Positions 26,560 through 35,513 of a stretch of DNA of 64,000 nt are shown piece by piece. Position numbers and translations under genes: made by a program. Within the stretch, counting starts at the first letter, position 1. Every line of letters starts with the position of its first letter. Source of the stretch: Caldilineaceae bacterium (GTDB taxonomy: Bacteria; Chloroflexota; Anaerolineae; Caldilineales; Caldilineaceae). The notes under the pieces are model-generated. The model saw nothing but the letters and a program-made list of their open reading frames with translations, did no database searches and was not told where the DNA came from. The stretch is from contig JAJEBF010000005.1 of assembly GCA_022824025.1 (NCBI GenBank), positions 1 through 64,000 of the forward strand, written 5' to 3'.

Positions 26560-27612
26560 ATGCCAATGATTCCAGCCGACCGACTCGAACGAATCGCAGG
26601 ACGGCTTCTCGTCGCAGCCGGCGCCTCGACCGCCGAAGCCGCGACCGTCTCGCGCCACCTCATCGCTGCCAACCTCGCCGGCCACGACTCGCACGGCATC
26701 ATCCACATCCCTGGCTACATCGCATCAATCCAGAGGGGCCACATCCACCCCGGCGCCCCCTTCACCATCATAAAGGAAAGCCGTGCCACAACCGTCGTGG
26801 ACGGCAACTGGGGCTTCGGATTCACCGTCTCCGAACGGGCCATGCAACTGACAATCGACAAGGCCCGCCAGGAAAACGTCGCCGCCGCCACCGTCGTCCG
26901 CCAGGGCCACGTCGGGCGACTCACCGACTATCCCCTCATGGCTGCAGAAGCCGGCATGATCGGGCTCATGACAGCCGACTCAGGCCGCGGCCCCAAGAGC
27001 GTGGCCCCCTTTGGCGGGCGCGAGCCGAGACTCGGCACAAACCCAATCTGCATCGCCGTCCCCTCCCATCTCGACGGACCCTTCTACATCGATATTGCCA
27101 CCTCTGCCGTCGCCGGCGGCAAACTGGGCGTCGCCATCGAGCGCGGCCAGTCCATCCCCGCCGGCTGGGTGATCGACAGCGAAGGCCGCGCCGCCACAGA
27201 CCCCACTGCCGCCCGCAAAGGCGGAGCCATTCTGCCCCTCGGCGGCTCAGAAGGACACAAAGGCTACGGACTCTCCGCCATGGTCGAGATTCTCTCCGGC
27301 CTGCTCACCGGCCTGGGATTCGGGATCGAGCCCACCGGCCGCCACAACGACGGCTGCTTCATGGCCGTCTTCCAGGTCGACGCCTTTCGCCCCCTCGAAG
27401 AGTTCAAACAGGAAGTAACCGAATTCGCCCAATACCTTACCGCAACACCGCCTGCCGAGCATGTCGAACGCGTCTACTACCCCGGCGAACTGGAATACCT
27501 GCGAACCCAAAAAGGCCGCGTCGAAGGCATCTACGTCGAAGACGCCACCTGGCAAAAACTTGCCGCCCTCGCCAACGAACTCGCCGTCAACGAAGACTTC
27601 TCCCCACCATAA
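26560..27612 (+). CDS. Type-2 malate/L-lactate/ureidoglycolate dehydrogenase family (Ldh2)
   Basis: A 350-residue NAD(P)-dependent oxidoreductase with the Ldh2 fold, unrelated to Rossmann dehydrogenases. Seen: 'HLIAANLAGHDSHGI..IPGY' (catalytic His about residue 48), 'GNWGFGFTVSERAM', 'ATVVRQGHVGRL.DYP', 'GTNPICIAVPS', 'ATSAVAGGKLGVA' and 'HKGYGLSAMVEILSGLLTG'. Members oxidise 2-hydroxy acids such as malate, lactate or sugar acids to 2-oxo acids. Follows the sulfatase gene by 70 bases. Confidence 0.92.
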   Translation: MPMIPADRLERIAGRLLVAAGASTAEAATVSRHLIAANLAGHDSHGIIHIPGYIASIQRGHIHPGAPFTIIKESRATTVVDGNWGFGFTVSERAMQLTIDKARQENVAAATVVRQGHVGRLTDYPLMAAEAGMIGLMTADSGRGPKSVAPFGGREPRLGTNPICIAVPSHLDGPFYIDIATSAVAGGKLGVAIERGQSIPAGWVIDSEGRAATDPTAARKGGAILPLGGSEGHKGYGLSAMVEILSGLLTGLGFGIEPTGRHNDGCFMAVFQVDAFRPLEEFKQEVTEFAQYLTATPPAEHVERVYYPGELEYLRTQKGRVEGIYVEDATWQKLAALANELAVNEDFSPP

Positions 27613-27645
27613 GCCCCAACCCACCCACACCTCCCTTTCCTGCCA

Positions 27646-27676
27646 CCCACTAACCACTTACCACTGACCACTGCAG
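27646..27676. repeat. Tandem heptamer repeat, copy 4
   Basis: Four heptamers (CCACTAA, CCACTTA, CCACTGA, CCACTGC) ending CTGCAG, between the Ldh2-type gene and the dhaK promoter. Confidence 0.85.
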
Positions 27677-27684
27677 TTCCAGCG

Positions 27685-27713
27685 TTGAAAAATGCCGCGC
27701 TTCAAGCTACAAT
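27685..27713 (+). promoter_or_regulatory. Candidate sigma-70 promoter of the dha/glp operon
   Basis: TTGAAA (27685-27690), 17 bases, TACAAT (27708-27713), 36 bases before the dhaK ATG. The best-looking promoter in the window, and the likely start of transcription for a ten-gene run. Confidence 0.7.
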
Positions 27714-27749
27714 AGACATGGTGCCGCATTTCATTGCCTACAATGAGCC

Positions 27750-28733
27750 ATGCAAAGCCTCGTAAACCAACCGGGCAGCGCCATTACCCAGAGCCTGCGT
27801 GGCATGGCGCTCTGTCACCCGGACACAATCAAAGTTCATTTCGACCCGGACTACGTCGAGCGAACCGCGCCTTGCCCTTCCGGAAAAGTCGCTGTCATCA
27901 GCGGGAGCGGCAGCGGCCACGAACCCCTGCCCATCGGCTACGTCGGCCTTGGCATGCTCGATGCCGCCTGCCCCGGCCCCATCTTCACCAGCCCCTCCCC
28001 TGTCCAACTGATGGCCGCCGTCCATTCCGCGGACCACGGCAGCGGCGTGCTCTTCATTGTCAAGAACTATGCCGGCGGCGTGCTCAATACTGAACTCACC
28101 ATCGAAATGGCCCTCCAGGAGGGTATCGACGCCCGCTACGTCCTTGTCAACGATGACGTCGCCATCCCCGAAGTCGCCAACCGACGCGGGCTCGGCGCCG
28201 CAACGCTTGCCTGCAAAATCGCCGGCGCCGCCGCCGAATCCGGATACTCTCTCGACGCAACCGTCAACGTAACGCAGCGCGCCGTCGCCGCCTCCCGCAG
28301 CATGGGAGTCGGCACCAACGTAAACACCCTGCCGCGCAACGGCCTCGGCGTCAATCTGGCAGACGATTCCATCGAGCTGGGCGTCGGTATCCACGGCGAA
28401 CCCGGCGAAGTGCGCTCTGTCAAACAAGGCATGCCCGAAATCGTCGACCTCATTCTGCCGCCAATTCTTGACGACCTGCCCTTCGCGCCCAGGGATCGCG
28501 TCCTCCTCCTAATCAGCGGGATGGGAGGGACGCCGCCTCTTGAACTGTATCTCTTCTCCGAAGCGATTCACGAACGGATGGCCGCGCATCAGCTTCGGGT
28601 CGAGCGCCAACTGATCGGAAACTACCTGACCAGCCTCGGGCGCGGCGGGTACACAATGACCCTGATGAAACTGGACGACGAACTGCTGGGCCTCTGGGAC
28701 GCTCCCGTGCATACCCCAGCCCTGCACTGGTAA
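27750..28733 (+). CDS. dhaK: Dihydroxyacetone kinase subunit DhaK
   Basis: A 327-residue cytoplasmic subunit that binds dihydroxyacetone covalently and passes it phosphate from DhaL-ADP, giving dihydroxyacetone phosphate. Seen: 'VAVISGSGSGHEPL' (47-60), 'VKNYAGG' (105-110) and His215 in 'GVGIHGEPG', the residue that forms the hemiaminal with substrate. Full family length. The separate K, L and M genes show the PTS-dependent form rather than the ATP-dependent single-chain kinase. First gene of the operon. Confidence 0.97.
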   Translation: MQSLVNQPGSAITQSLRGMALCHPDTIKVHFDPDYVERTAPCPSGKVAVISGSGSGHEPLPIGYVGLGMLDAACPGPIFTSPSPVQLMAAVHSADHGSGVLFIVKNYAGGVLNTELTIEMALQEGIDARYVLVNDDVAIPEVANRRGLGAATLACKIAGAAAESGYSLDATVNVTQRAVAASRSMGVGTNVNTLPRNGLGVNLADDSIELGVGIHGEPGEVRSVKQGMPEIVDLILPPILDDLPFAPRDRVLLLISGMGGTPPLELYLFSEAIHERMAAHQLRVERQLIGNYLTSLGRGGYTMTLMKLDDELLGLWDAPVHTPALHW

Positions 28734-28764
28734 CCCAGTGGCCATCCAAATACGGACGAACAAT

Positions 28765-29418
28765 ATGGGCCAGGAGATCACAACTTCACAACTGCGCAAA
28801 TGGCTTTTGGCGTATGCCGCTCGCATCATCGAGAACGAAGCGCACCTGACCAAACTCGATACAGCCATCGGCGACGCCGACCACGGCGTGAACATGCGCC
28901 GCGGCATGAGCAAACTGAAGGAGCGCCTCAAGGAAGAAAAACAGTCCGAAGATGTCAGCTCCTTCCTGCGCTCCGTCGCCATGACCCTCATCAGCGGAAT
29001 CGGCGGGGCCGCCGGACCGCTGTACGGAACCTTCTTCCTGCGCGCCGCCACCAGCCCCACCAACGGTAGCTCCATCGACCTGGTGCAGCTGACCCAGATG
29101 TTCCGCTACGGCCTCGATGGCCTCCAGCAGCGGGGCAAAGCCCAGGCCGACGACAAGACCATGATCGATACCATGCAGCCGGCCGTGGAGGCGATGGAGG
29201 CCGCCTTGGCCGCCCATCAAAGCCCCGCCGTCATCCTGGCTGCCGCCCGGCAAGCTGCCCATCTGGGCATGAAGCATACGATTGAAATTGAGGCCCGAAA
29301 AGGACGCGCCAGTTACCTTGGCCCACACTCCATCGGTCATCAGGACCCAGGCGCAACCAGCGCCTACTTCCTCTTCGAGACCGCCGCCGAGGTCTTCACA
29401 AAAACTGGTGCAGGCTGA
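28765..29418 (+). CDS. dhaL: Dihydroxyacetone kinase subunit DhaL
   Basis: A 217-residue all-helical subunit carrying a tightly bound ADP that DhaM phosphorylates and that then phosphorylates DhaK-bound substrate. Seen: '[17 protein letters not shown]', whose Asp residues hold the Mg-nucleotide, '[16 protein letters not shown]', and '[18 protein letters not shown]'. The ATG at 28765 gives normal length; a GTG at 28738 is an alternative. Its stop overlaps the glpK start (TGATG). Confidence 0.95.
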   Translation: MGQEITTSQLRKWLLAYAARIIENEAHLTKLDTAIGDADHGVNMRRGMSKLKERLKEEKQSEDVSSFLRSVAMTLISGIGGAAGPLYGTFFLRAATSPTNGSSIDLVQLTQMFRYGLDGLQQRGKAQADDKTMIDTMQPAVEAMEAALAAHQSPAVILAAARQAAHLGMKHTIEIEARKGRASYLGPHSIGHQDPGATSAYFLFETAAEVFTKTGAG

Positions 29419-30923
29419 TGCCTCAACTGATCGGCGCAATCGACTCAGGCACCACCAGCACCCGTTTCATGCTCTTCGACCAGACGGGCGCCATCGTCGG
29501 GTTCGAACAGCAGGAACACAAACAGATCTTTCCCCGCAGCGGCTGGGTCGAACACGATCCCCTCGAAATCTGGCAACGTACCCAAAATGTGATCCGCGCC
29601 ACCCTCGCCAAATGCGGCGTCCATCCCGATCAGATCGCCGCCATTGGCATCACAAATCAGCGTGAGACCGCCGTCATCTGGGATCGCAACACAGGGCTGC
29701 CTGTCTGCAATGCCATCGTCTGGCAGGACACGCGCACCGACCGCATCTGTCGCCGCCTGGAGGAGGCCGGCCACGCGCCCACGTTTCATCAAAAAGCCGG
29801 CTTGCCCCTGGCTACCTACTTCTCCGGCCCCAAATTCCGCTGGATCCTTGAAAACGTCGCGGGCGCGCAGGCTGAAGCCGATGCCGGCAACCTGCTCTGC
29901 GGCACCGTTGACACATGGCTGATCTGGAATCTCACCGGCGCCGCCGCCGTCCACGTTACCGACCCCACAAACGCCAGCCGTACAATGCTGATGGACCTGG
30001 AATCGCTCGCCTGGGACGCCGAACTGATGGACATCCTCGCGATTCCGCGCTCAATGTTGCCGGAAATCCGCCCCAGCAGCGAACCCGCCTTCTACGGCAT
30101 GACCGCGACCGATGGCCCCCTCGGCGCCGCCATCCCCATCTGCGGCAATCTCGGCGACCAGCAGGCCGCGACCGTCGGCCAGACCTGCTTCAGCCCCGGC
30201 GAGGCCAAAAACACCTACGGGACCGGCTGCTTCATGATTCTGAACACCGGCGAGGAAACTGTTCACAGCCGCAACGGCCTCCTGACGACCGTCTGTTATC
30301 AAATGGGCCAGTCCCCGCCCGTCTACGCGCTCGAAGGCTCAATCGCCATGGCCGGCGCCACCGTCCAGTGGCTGCGGGACGAGCTTCAACTCATCAACTC
30401 GGCCGCCGAAACCGAAGAAATCGCCCAAAGCGTTGCCGACTCCGGCGGCTGCTTCCTCGTCCCAGCCTTCAGCGGGCTCTTCGCCCCCCATTGGCGCAGC
30501 GACGCCCGCGGCGTAATCGTCGGGCTCACCCGCTACGTGACCCGGGCCCACATCGTCCGCGCTGCCCTCGAATCCATCTGCTACCAGACTCGCGAAGTGC
30601 TCGAGGCCATGAACGCCGACAGCGGCGTGCCGCTGCGCCAGCTTAAAGTCGACGGCGGCGCAACCGTTAACAACCTGCTGATGCAAATGCAGGCCGATAT
30701 CCTCGGCGCAACCGTCATCCGCCCACAGATCGCCGAAACAACCAGCCTGGGAGCCGCCTATGCCGCCGGCCTGGCCGTCGGCTTCTGGCCCGACCTCGAC
30801 ACCCTCCGCTCACAGTGGCGCGAGGACAAAGTCTGGCGCCCCCAAATCGACGAATCCATACGCGCGCAAGGCTACGCCGGCTGGCATAAGGCCGTCCAAC
30901 GCACACTCGATTGGGCGCCATGA
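29418..30923 (+). CDS. glpK: Glycerol kinase
   Basis: A 501-residue FGGY-family kinase: glycerol + ATP gives glycerol 3-phosphate. Seen: phosphate-1 motif '[13 protein letters not shown]', '[11 protein letters not shown]', 'TNQRET.VIWDR.TG.P.YNAIVWQD' region, '[13 protein letters not shown]', '[12 protein letters not shown]' and '[11 protein letters not shown]'. Normal length. Overlaps dhaL by one base and is followed by dhaM, so it is embedded inside the dihydroxyacetone kinase genes. In Firmicutes such kinases are switched on by HPr phosphorylation at a His; whether the HPr encoded here does this is open. Confidence 0.97.
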   Translation: MPQLIGAIDSGTTSTRFMLFDQTGAIVGFEQQEHKQIFPRSGWVEHDPLEIWQRTQNVIRATLAKCGVHPDQIAAIGITNQRETAVIWDRNTGLPVCNAIVWQDTRTDRICRRLEEAGHAPTFHQKAGLPLATYFSGPKFRWILENVAGAQAEADAGNLLCGTVDTWLIWNLTGAAAVHVTDPTNASRTMLMDLESLAWDAELMDILAIPRSMLPEIRPSSEPAFYGMTATDGPLGAAIPICGNLGDQQAATVGQTCFSPGEAKNTYGTGCFMILNTGEETVHSRNGLLTTVCYQMGQSPPVYALEGSIAMAGATVQWLRDELQLINSAAETEEIAQSVADSGGCFLVPAFSGLFAPHWRSDARGVIVGLTRYVTRAHIVRAALESICYQTREVLEAMNADSGVPLRQLKVDGGATVNNLLMQMQADILGATVIRPQIAETTSLGAAYAAGLAVGFWPDLDTLRSQWREDKVWRPQIDESIRAQGYAGWHKAVQRTLDWAP

Positions 30924-30972
30924 GTCCGCCAATGCCGAGCCATCTGCGCGCGCCTGCTCTGGAGTTCGCTTC

Positions 30973-31383
30973 GTGATCGGTCTGGTGATCGTCTCCCATA
31001 GCGCCAAACTTGCCGAGGGCGTGCGCGAACTGGCCGTCCAGATGGCCGGGGACGAGGTCGGCATAAGCCAGGCCGGCGGCCTCCCGGATGACGCCCAGGC
31101 CCTCGGAACCGACGCCTTCAAAATTCTCTCCGCGATTGAAGAGGTCTGGTGTGAAGACGGAGTGCTTCTGTTGATGGACGTTGGAAGCTCCGTCATGTCA
31201 GCCGAAATCGCACTTGAAATGCTGCCGGAACAGCAGCGAAGGAAATGTCTGCTCAGCAACGCGCCCCTTGTGGAGGGCGCGATCGTGGCGGCGCTGCACG
31301 CCGGTCTCGGCGAGCCCCTGCAAACGGTCAACGCGGTCGCCGAAGCAGCGCTGTCCACACCGAAACTCGCCAACACCGGCTGA
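30973..31383 (+). CDS. dhaM: DhaM, EIIA-type phosphotransferase subunit of dihydroxyacetone kinase
   Basis: A 136-residue protein of the mannose-type EIIA fold. It takes phosphate from HPr and gives it to DhaL-ADP. Seen: 'GLVIVSHSAKLAEGVRELA' with the phospho-accepting His9, at the same position as in E. coli DhaM, and 'LLLMDVGSSVMSAEIALEML'. Only the EIIA domain is present; E. coli DhaM adds HPr- and EI-like domains, which here are encoded by the next two genes. GTG start at 30973 with GGAG nine bases ahead; a longer frame overlaps glpK and is not used. Confidence 0.93.
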   Translation: MIGLVIVSHSAKLAEGVRELAVQMAGDEVGISQAGGLPDDAQALGTDAFKILSAIEEVWCEDGVLLLMDVGSSVMSAEIALEMLPEQQRRKCLLSNAPLVEGAIVAALHAGLGEPLQTVNAVAEAALSTPKLANTG

Positions 31384-31417
31384 ACGAATCGCATGATCGC
31401 ACGCTTGGAACTCTGAG

Positions 31418-31816
31418 ATGGAAAACTGCCCGTCACATACTTTCCCCCAAAAGGAAAGTCTCGAGGAACATGAGCGGCGCTCGCAGAGCGGCCCCGGCGG
31501 CAACGCCCGCCCCCTCCACCCCGACTCTCAACCCGCGCCTGCGAATAACTCGCATCAGCCTTCCCAAAGTGTCGTGGTCACCATCACTGATCCCCGCGGC
31601 CTCCATCTCCGGTCCGGCAGAGATGTGGTCCGTACTGCCAGTCAGTTTCAGGCCCGGATCACCGCCGCCAATCTAAGCCGTAATAGCAGCGCTGTTGACC
31701 TCAAAAGCATCCTTCAACTGGTCCAGCTTCAGGCCCGGCAAGGACATGAACTGCAACTGGCCGCATCGGGCCCGGACGCCGAGGCGGCCATCGAAGCCCT
31801 CCGCTCACTTTTCTGA
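31418..31816 (+). CDS. HPr-like phosphocarrier protein with N-terminal extension
   Basis: A 132-residue protein. Residues 50-132 form an HPr domain: 'ITDPRGLHLRSGRDVVRTA' with the phospho-His63, then 'SSAVDLKSILQLVQLQARQG' and 'DAEAAIEALRSLF'. It carries phosphate from EI to DhaM. Odd: the usual 'GLHARPA' reads 'GLHLRSG' (no Pro after Arg), and the first 50 residues are polar, Pro/Ser/His-rich and unlike HPr. A GTG at codon 53 could be an alternative start, but without ribosome site. The Ser-46 regulatory region is hard to place with certainty. Confidence 0.88.
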   Translation: MENCPSHTFPQKESLEEHERRSQSGPGGNARPLHPDSQPAPANNSHQPSQSVVVTITDPRGLHLRSGRDVVRTASQFQARITAANLSRNSSAVDLKSILQLVQLQARQGHELQLAASGPDAEAAIEALRSLF

Positions 31817-31836
31817 ACACCAGCGAGTTTTGCCCT

Positions 31837-33552
31837 GTGCAGCAACTCTTTCACGGCCTCTCAGCAGCGCCCGGGGTCGGTATCGGCAACATTTACAAGT
31901 ACGCCCCTGTCGTCGCCGACGACGCCGGCAGAACGCCCGCGCCCCCAGCCGGCGACCCCGAAGAAGAGTGGGAACGTTTCCTGGCGGCGCGCCTCCTCGT
32001 GGATGAGGAACTGGCACGCCTGGCCCAGATCGGCCAGGCCAACACAGCAGAGATCTTTCTCGTTCACCGCGAAATCCTCCACGATAGCACGCTGACCGAC
32101 GCCGTCCGCGCCGCCATCGACGCCGGCTCAGATGCAACAAGCGCCACCCGCCAGGCCACCGGTGAACTCGTCCGTCTCTTCCGCGATCTCAGCGACCAGT
32201 ACTTCGCCAGCCGCGCCACCGACATTCGCGATGTCGGTCAACGTCTCGTCTTCCGCCTCGGAGGGATCACGCCGGCCCGCCAGCTCAACCCGCTGCCCAA
32301 CGACACAATCCTCCTCGCCGAAGACCTGACCCCATTCGATACCACGCACCTGGACCAGGCCCACGTCGTTGGCATTGCCCTGGCCGCCAGCACGCCAACC
32401 GCGCACACCGCTATCCTGGCCCGCAGTCTGGGCATCCCTCTCGTCTGCAGCGCCGGATCCGAAATCCTCCAACTCCAAAGCGGCATGTTCGCCGTCGTTG
32501 ACGGAATCCGCGGCCGCCTCCTCGTCGACCCAGATGAAGAGGCCCTCGAACAATATCAACTGACCCGCTCGCGGCTGCGGCGCTTCCAGGCAGAGGCGCT
32601 CTCGCATTCCCACGAACCCGCCCTCACCCCCGACGGCGAACGCATCCCCGTTCGCGTCAACGTCAACAGCCGTGAAGACCTCCTCCACATCCACTCCAAC
32701 GGAGCCGAAGGCATCGGTCTTCTCCGCACTGAAAACCTGTTTCAACACCGGACCAGCCCACCCACCGTTGCCGAACAACTCACTGCCTACCAGGATGTGC
32801 ACTCATACACCAACAGCCATTCGCTCACCGTCCGCCTGCTTGACATCGGCGGCGACAAGCCCGTTCCCTATCTCCAGCCTCCCGCCGAAGCCAACCCCTT
32901 CCTCGGCGTGCGCGGCATCCGCCTGTTGCTCCGCCATCCCCAAATGCTCATCGACCAGGCACAGGCCCTCGTGGAACTGGCGCGCGACGTCGCCCCCGTG
33001 TCCCGCATTCGAATTCTTATCCCCATGATTTCGAAAGTGAGTGAAGTCCATCAGACCCTTGAACTGCTCGAGGACGTGCCCGGCTACAAGCGCTGCCGCC
33101 AGCTCGGCACGCTCGAAGTAGGCGTCCTCATCGAAGTGCCGTCCGCCGCTCTCCTCGCGCGCCACTTCGCGCCGCAGGTCGACTTCCTCAGCATCGGCAC
33201 CAACGACCTGGCCCAATACACGCTCGCCGCCGACCGCGTAAACAGCGCCGTCGCCACCCTGGCAACCCCCCTCGACCCCTCCGTCCTCCGCCTCATCGCC
33301 CTCACCTGCGATGCCGGCCGCGCCGCCGGCATCCCCGTCGCCATCTGCGGCGAGGTCGCCGGCGACCCTTCCGTCCAGCCCCTCCTGCTCGGCCTCGGCC
33401 TCAATGAAATCAGCGTGGCCGGACCGGCCGTACCGATGGTCAAGTCCGCGATTCGCCGCGTCGACATGGACGCCGCCAGAACGCTCGCAGCCAAAGCCCT
33501 GCAGTGCAGCCGCGCCCAGGAGATCCATCAGCTTCTCCATGACTTTGGCTAG
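31837..33552 (+). CDS. ptsI: PEP-protein phosphotransferase (PTS enzyme I)
   Basis: A 571-residue enzyme I: PEP phosphorylates its own His and then HPr. Seen: 'GLSAAPGVGIG' start, phospho-His190 in 'ASTPTAHTAILARSLGIPLV', 'GAEGIGLLRTENLF', 'DIGGDKPVPYL', 'FLGVRGIRLLL', and the PEP-barrel signature 'DFLSIGTNDLAQYTLAADR'. Standard length. GTG start 20 bases after the HPr-like gene. No sugar-specific EIIB/EIIC is in the window, so this EI seems dedicated to DhaM. Confidence 0.96.
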   Translation: MQQLFHGLSAAPGVGIGNIYKYAPVVADDAGRTPAPPAGDPEEEWERFLAARLLVDEELARLAQIGQANTAEIFLVHREILHDSTLTDAVRAAIDAGSDATSATRQATGELVRLFRDLSDQYFASRATDIRDVGQRLVFRLGGITPARQLNPLPNDTILLAEDLTPFDTTHLDQAHVVGIALAASTPTAHTAILARSLGIPLVCSAGSEILQLQSGMFAVVDGIRGRLLVDPDEEALEQYQLTRSRLRRFQAEALSHSHEPALTPDGERIPVRVNVNSREDLLHIHSNGAEGIGLLRTENLFQHRTSPPTVAEQLTAYQDVHSYTNSHSLTVRLLDIGGDKPVPYLQPPAEANPFLGVRGIRLLLRHPQMLIDQAQALVELARDVAPVSRIRILIPMISKVSEVHQTLELLEDVPGYKRCRQLGTLEVGVLIEVPSAALLARHFAPQVDFLSIGTNDLAQYTLAADRVNSAVATLATPLDPSVLRLIALTCDAGRAAGIPVAICGEVAGDPSVQPLLLGLGLNEISVAGPAVPMVKSAIRRVDMDAARTLAAKALQCSRAQEIHQLLHDFG

Positions 33553-33558
33553 CCCCCG

Positions 33559-35412
33559 ATGAAACGGATTCAGACCGAAATCCTCGTGATCGGCGGCGGC
33601 GCAACCGGTACAGGCGTTGCCTGGGACGCCGCCCTCCGTGGCTTCCAAACTGTCCTCGTCGAAAAACGCGACCTCACCCACGGCACCACCGGACGCTACC
33701 ACGGACTCTTGCACAGCGGCGCAAGGTACGTGCTGAAGGACGCCGACAGCGCCGTCGAGTGCATTCGCGAAAATCGTATCCTGCGCCGCACCCACACCCA
33801 CTGTATCGAAGACACAGGTGGATTATTCATCGTCACGCCCGAAGACGAAGACGACTATCCCGACCGCTTCGCCGCCGCCTGTCGACGCCTTGACATCCCC
33901 TGCGACGAGATCCCCGCGTCAACTGCCCTCCTCCGCGAACCCCTTCTGAATCCACGCATCAGCCGCGTCTTCGAACTGCCCGACGCCGCCGCCGACAGCT
34001 TCCTCGCCGCCCATGCCACCGCCCAGGCCGCCCGCCAGGCCGGCGCCCTCCTCCTCCCCTACCACGAGCTGACCGGCCTCCACCTCTCCGGAGGGGACGG
34101 CAACCGCGCTGTGTCCGCCGCCGCCGTTCTCGACACCGTCTCAGGCGAAGAGCTGCGCATTGACGCCGACCTCGTCATAAACGCCGCCGGCGCATGGTGC
34201 GGCCAGGTCGCGGCCCTCGCAGGTGTTGAAGTAAACATGATTCTCGGCAAAGGCGTGATGCTCGCAACCAACGCCCGCTTGACCAATACCGTCATCAACC
34301 GCTGCAAAATGCCCGGCGACGGCGATATCCTGGTGCCCATTCACACCGTCAGCGTCATCGGCACAACCGACCAGCAGGTGTCCGACCCCGAAAACCTCTC
34401 CATTGAACAGTGGGAAATCGACCTGATGCTGACCGAAGGCGACAAACTGGTGCCCGGCCTCAGCCGCAGCCGGATCCTGCGCGCCTGGGCCGGCGTTCGA
34501 CCCCTCTACCACGAGCCGCCTTCCTCCCATGAACCGGGACACCGGCCAGCTCCGCATCCGGACGGGCGCGCCTCCCAACCGGAAGCGAAGCCAGCATCGC
34601 CCGCCAGCCGCGACGCCACTCGTGCCCTCGCCCTGCTGGACCACGAGCAGCGGGACGGCCTCAGCGGCTTTATCACCATCACCGGCGGAAAATGGACGAC
34701 CTTCCGCCTGATGGCCGAATCCGCCGTCGACGCAGCTTGCGCCCAGCTCGGTGCCGCCCGCCCCTGCCGCACCGCCGAAACGCCCGTCCCCGGCGTCGAA
34801 CAGGGACACTACTGGCTCGGTCACCGCCTCGACGAAGTCGAATCCGCAAACCAGCAGTCGGAGCTGATCTGCGAGTGTGAACTGGTCACCCGGTCTATGT
34901 TGGAAGGCGCGGCGCAGCGCAACCCGACCGTTACCCTGGACGACCTGCGCCGCGATGTTCGCCTCGGCATGGGCCCTTGTCAGGGCGGCTTCTGCACCTA
35001 CCGCGCGGTCGGTGTCCTCCACCAGCTGCGCAGCGATGAAACCGCGACCGATGCCGCTGACTGGAAGGTAGCCCATATTCAGTCGCCCGCCCACCATCAC
35101 CTCGATGGCCCCCCGGCAGATGGCGACCCCGCAGAACCCGCGCCGGCCGCCCAGCCCGACTCCCGCCGCCCCTCACCCGCCATAGACCCCGCCGCAGCCG
35201 TCTCCCAGCCCAACCTGCTCCTGCGAGACTTTCTCCAGGAACGCTGGAAGGGCGTTGTGCCCATCCTCTGGGGCGACCAACTGCGCCAGGAAAGGCTGGA
35301 TGAACTGATCTATCTGAGCATCCTCAATGCCGACCATCTGCCGGCCGATGAAGGGCAGAGCCCCCTCTCAGAGTTCTATCGCACCGGCTTCTCCTACCAG
35401 GATCCCGCCTGA
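33559..35412 (+). CDS. glpA: Anaerobic glycerol-3-phosphate dehydrogenase subunit A
   Basis: A 617-residue FAD protein oxidising glycerol 3-phosphate to dihydroxyacetone phosphate with GlpB and GlpC. Seen: N-terminal dinucleotide loop 'ILVIGGGATGTGVAWDAALRG', 'TTGRYHGLLHSGARY', 'GTTDQQV', and near residue 435 a BFD-like [2Fe-2S] domain with 'CECE' and 'GPCQGGFC'. It is longer than E. coli GlpA, with Pro/Ala-rich inserts near 330 and 515-555. Begins 6 bases after enzyme I. Confidence 0.94.
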   Translation: MKRIQTEILVIGGGATGTGVAWDAALRGFQTVLVEKRDLTHGTTGRYHGLLHSGARYVLKDADSAVECIRENRILRRTHTHCIEDTGGLFIVTPEDEDDYPDRFAAACRRLDIPCDEIPASTALLREPLLNPRISRVFELPDAAADSFLAAHATAQAARQAGALLLPYHELTGLHLSGGDGNRAVSAAAVLDTVSGEELRIDADLVINAAGAWCGQVAALAGVEVNMILGKGVMLATNARLTNTVINRCKMPGDGDILVPIHTVSVIGTTDQQVSDPENLSIEQWEIDLMLTEGDKLVPGLSRSRILRAWAGVRPLYHEPPSSHEPGHRPAPHPDGRASQPEAKPASPASRDATRALALLDHEQRDGLSGFITITGGKWTTFRLMAESAVDAACAQLGAARPCRTAETPVPGVEQGHYWLGHRLDEVESANQQSELICECELVTRSMLEGAAQRNPTVTLDDLRRDVRLGMGPCQGGFCTYRAVGVLHQLRSDETATDAADWKVAHIQSPAHHHLDGPPADGDPAEPAPAAQPDSRRPSPAIDPAAAVSQPNLLLRDFLQERWKGVVPILWGDQLRQERLDELIYLSILNADHLPADEGQSPLSEFYRTGFSYQDPA

Positions 35413-35513
35413 CATGAACGCCCCCATGCCTTTGGCGGCCGCTGGCCAGGCGGCCCGTGCCGCGAGCCCCCGTTTCCGGCGAGCCCAAACCTTGAATGCG
35501 AAGCCGGGCTTAC

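Noticed and set aside
30760..30972. A longer DhaM start overlapping glpK
   Set aside because: The extra residues are out-of-frame glpK sequence; GTG 30973 restores His9 at the family position and has a ribosome site.
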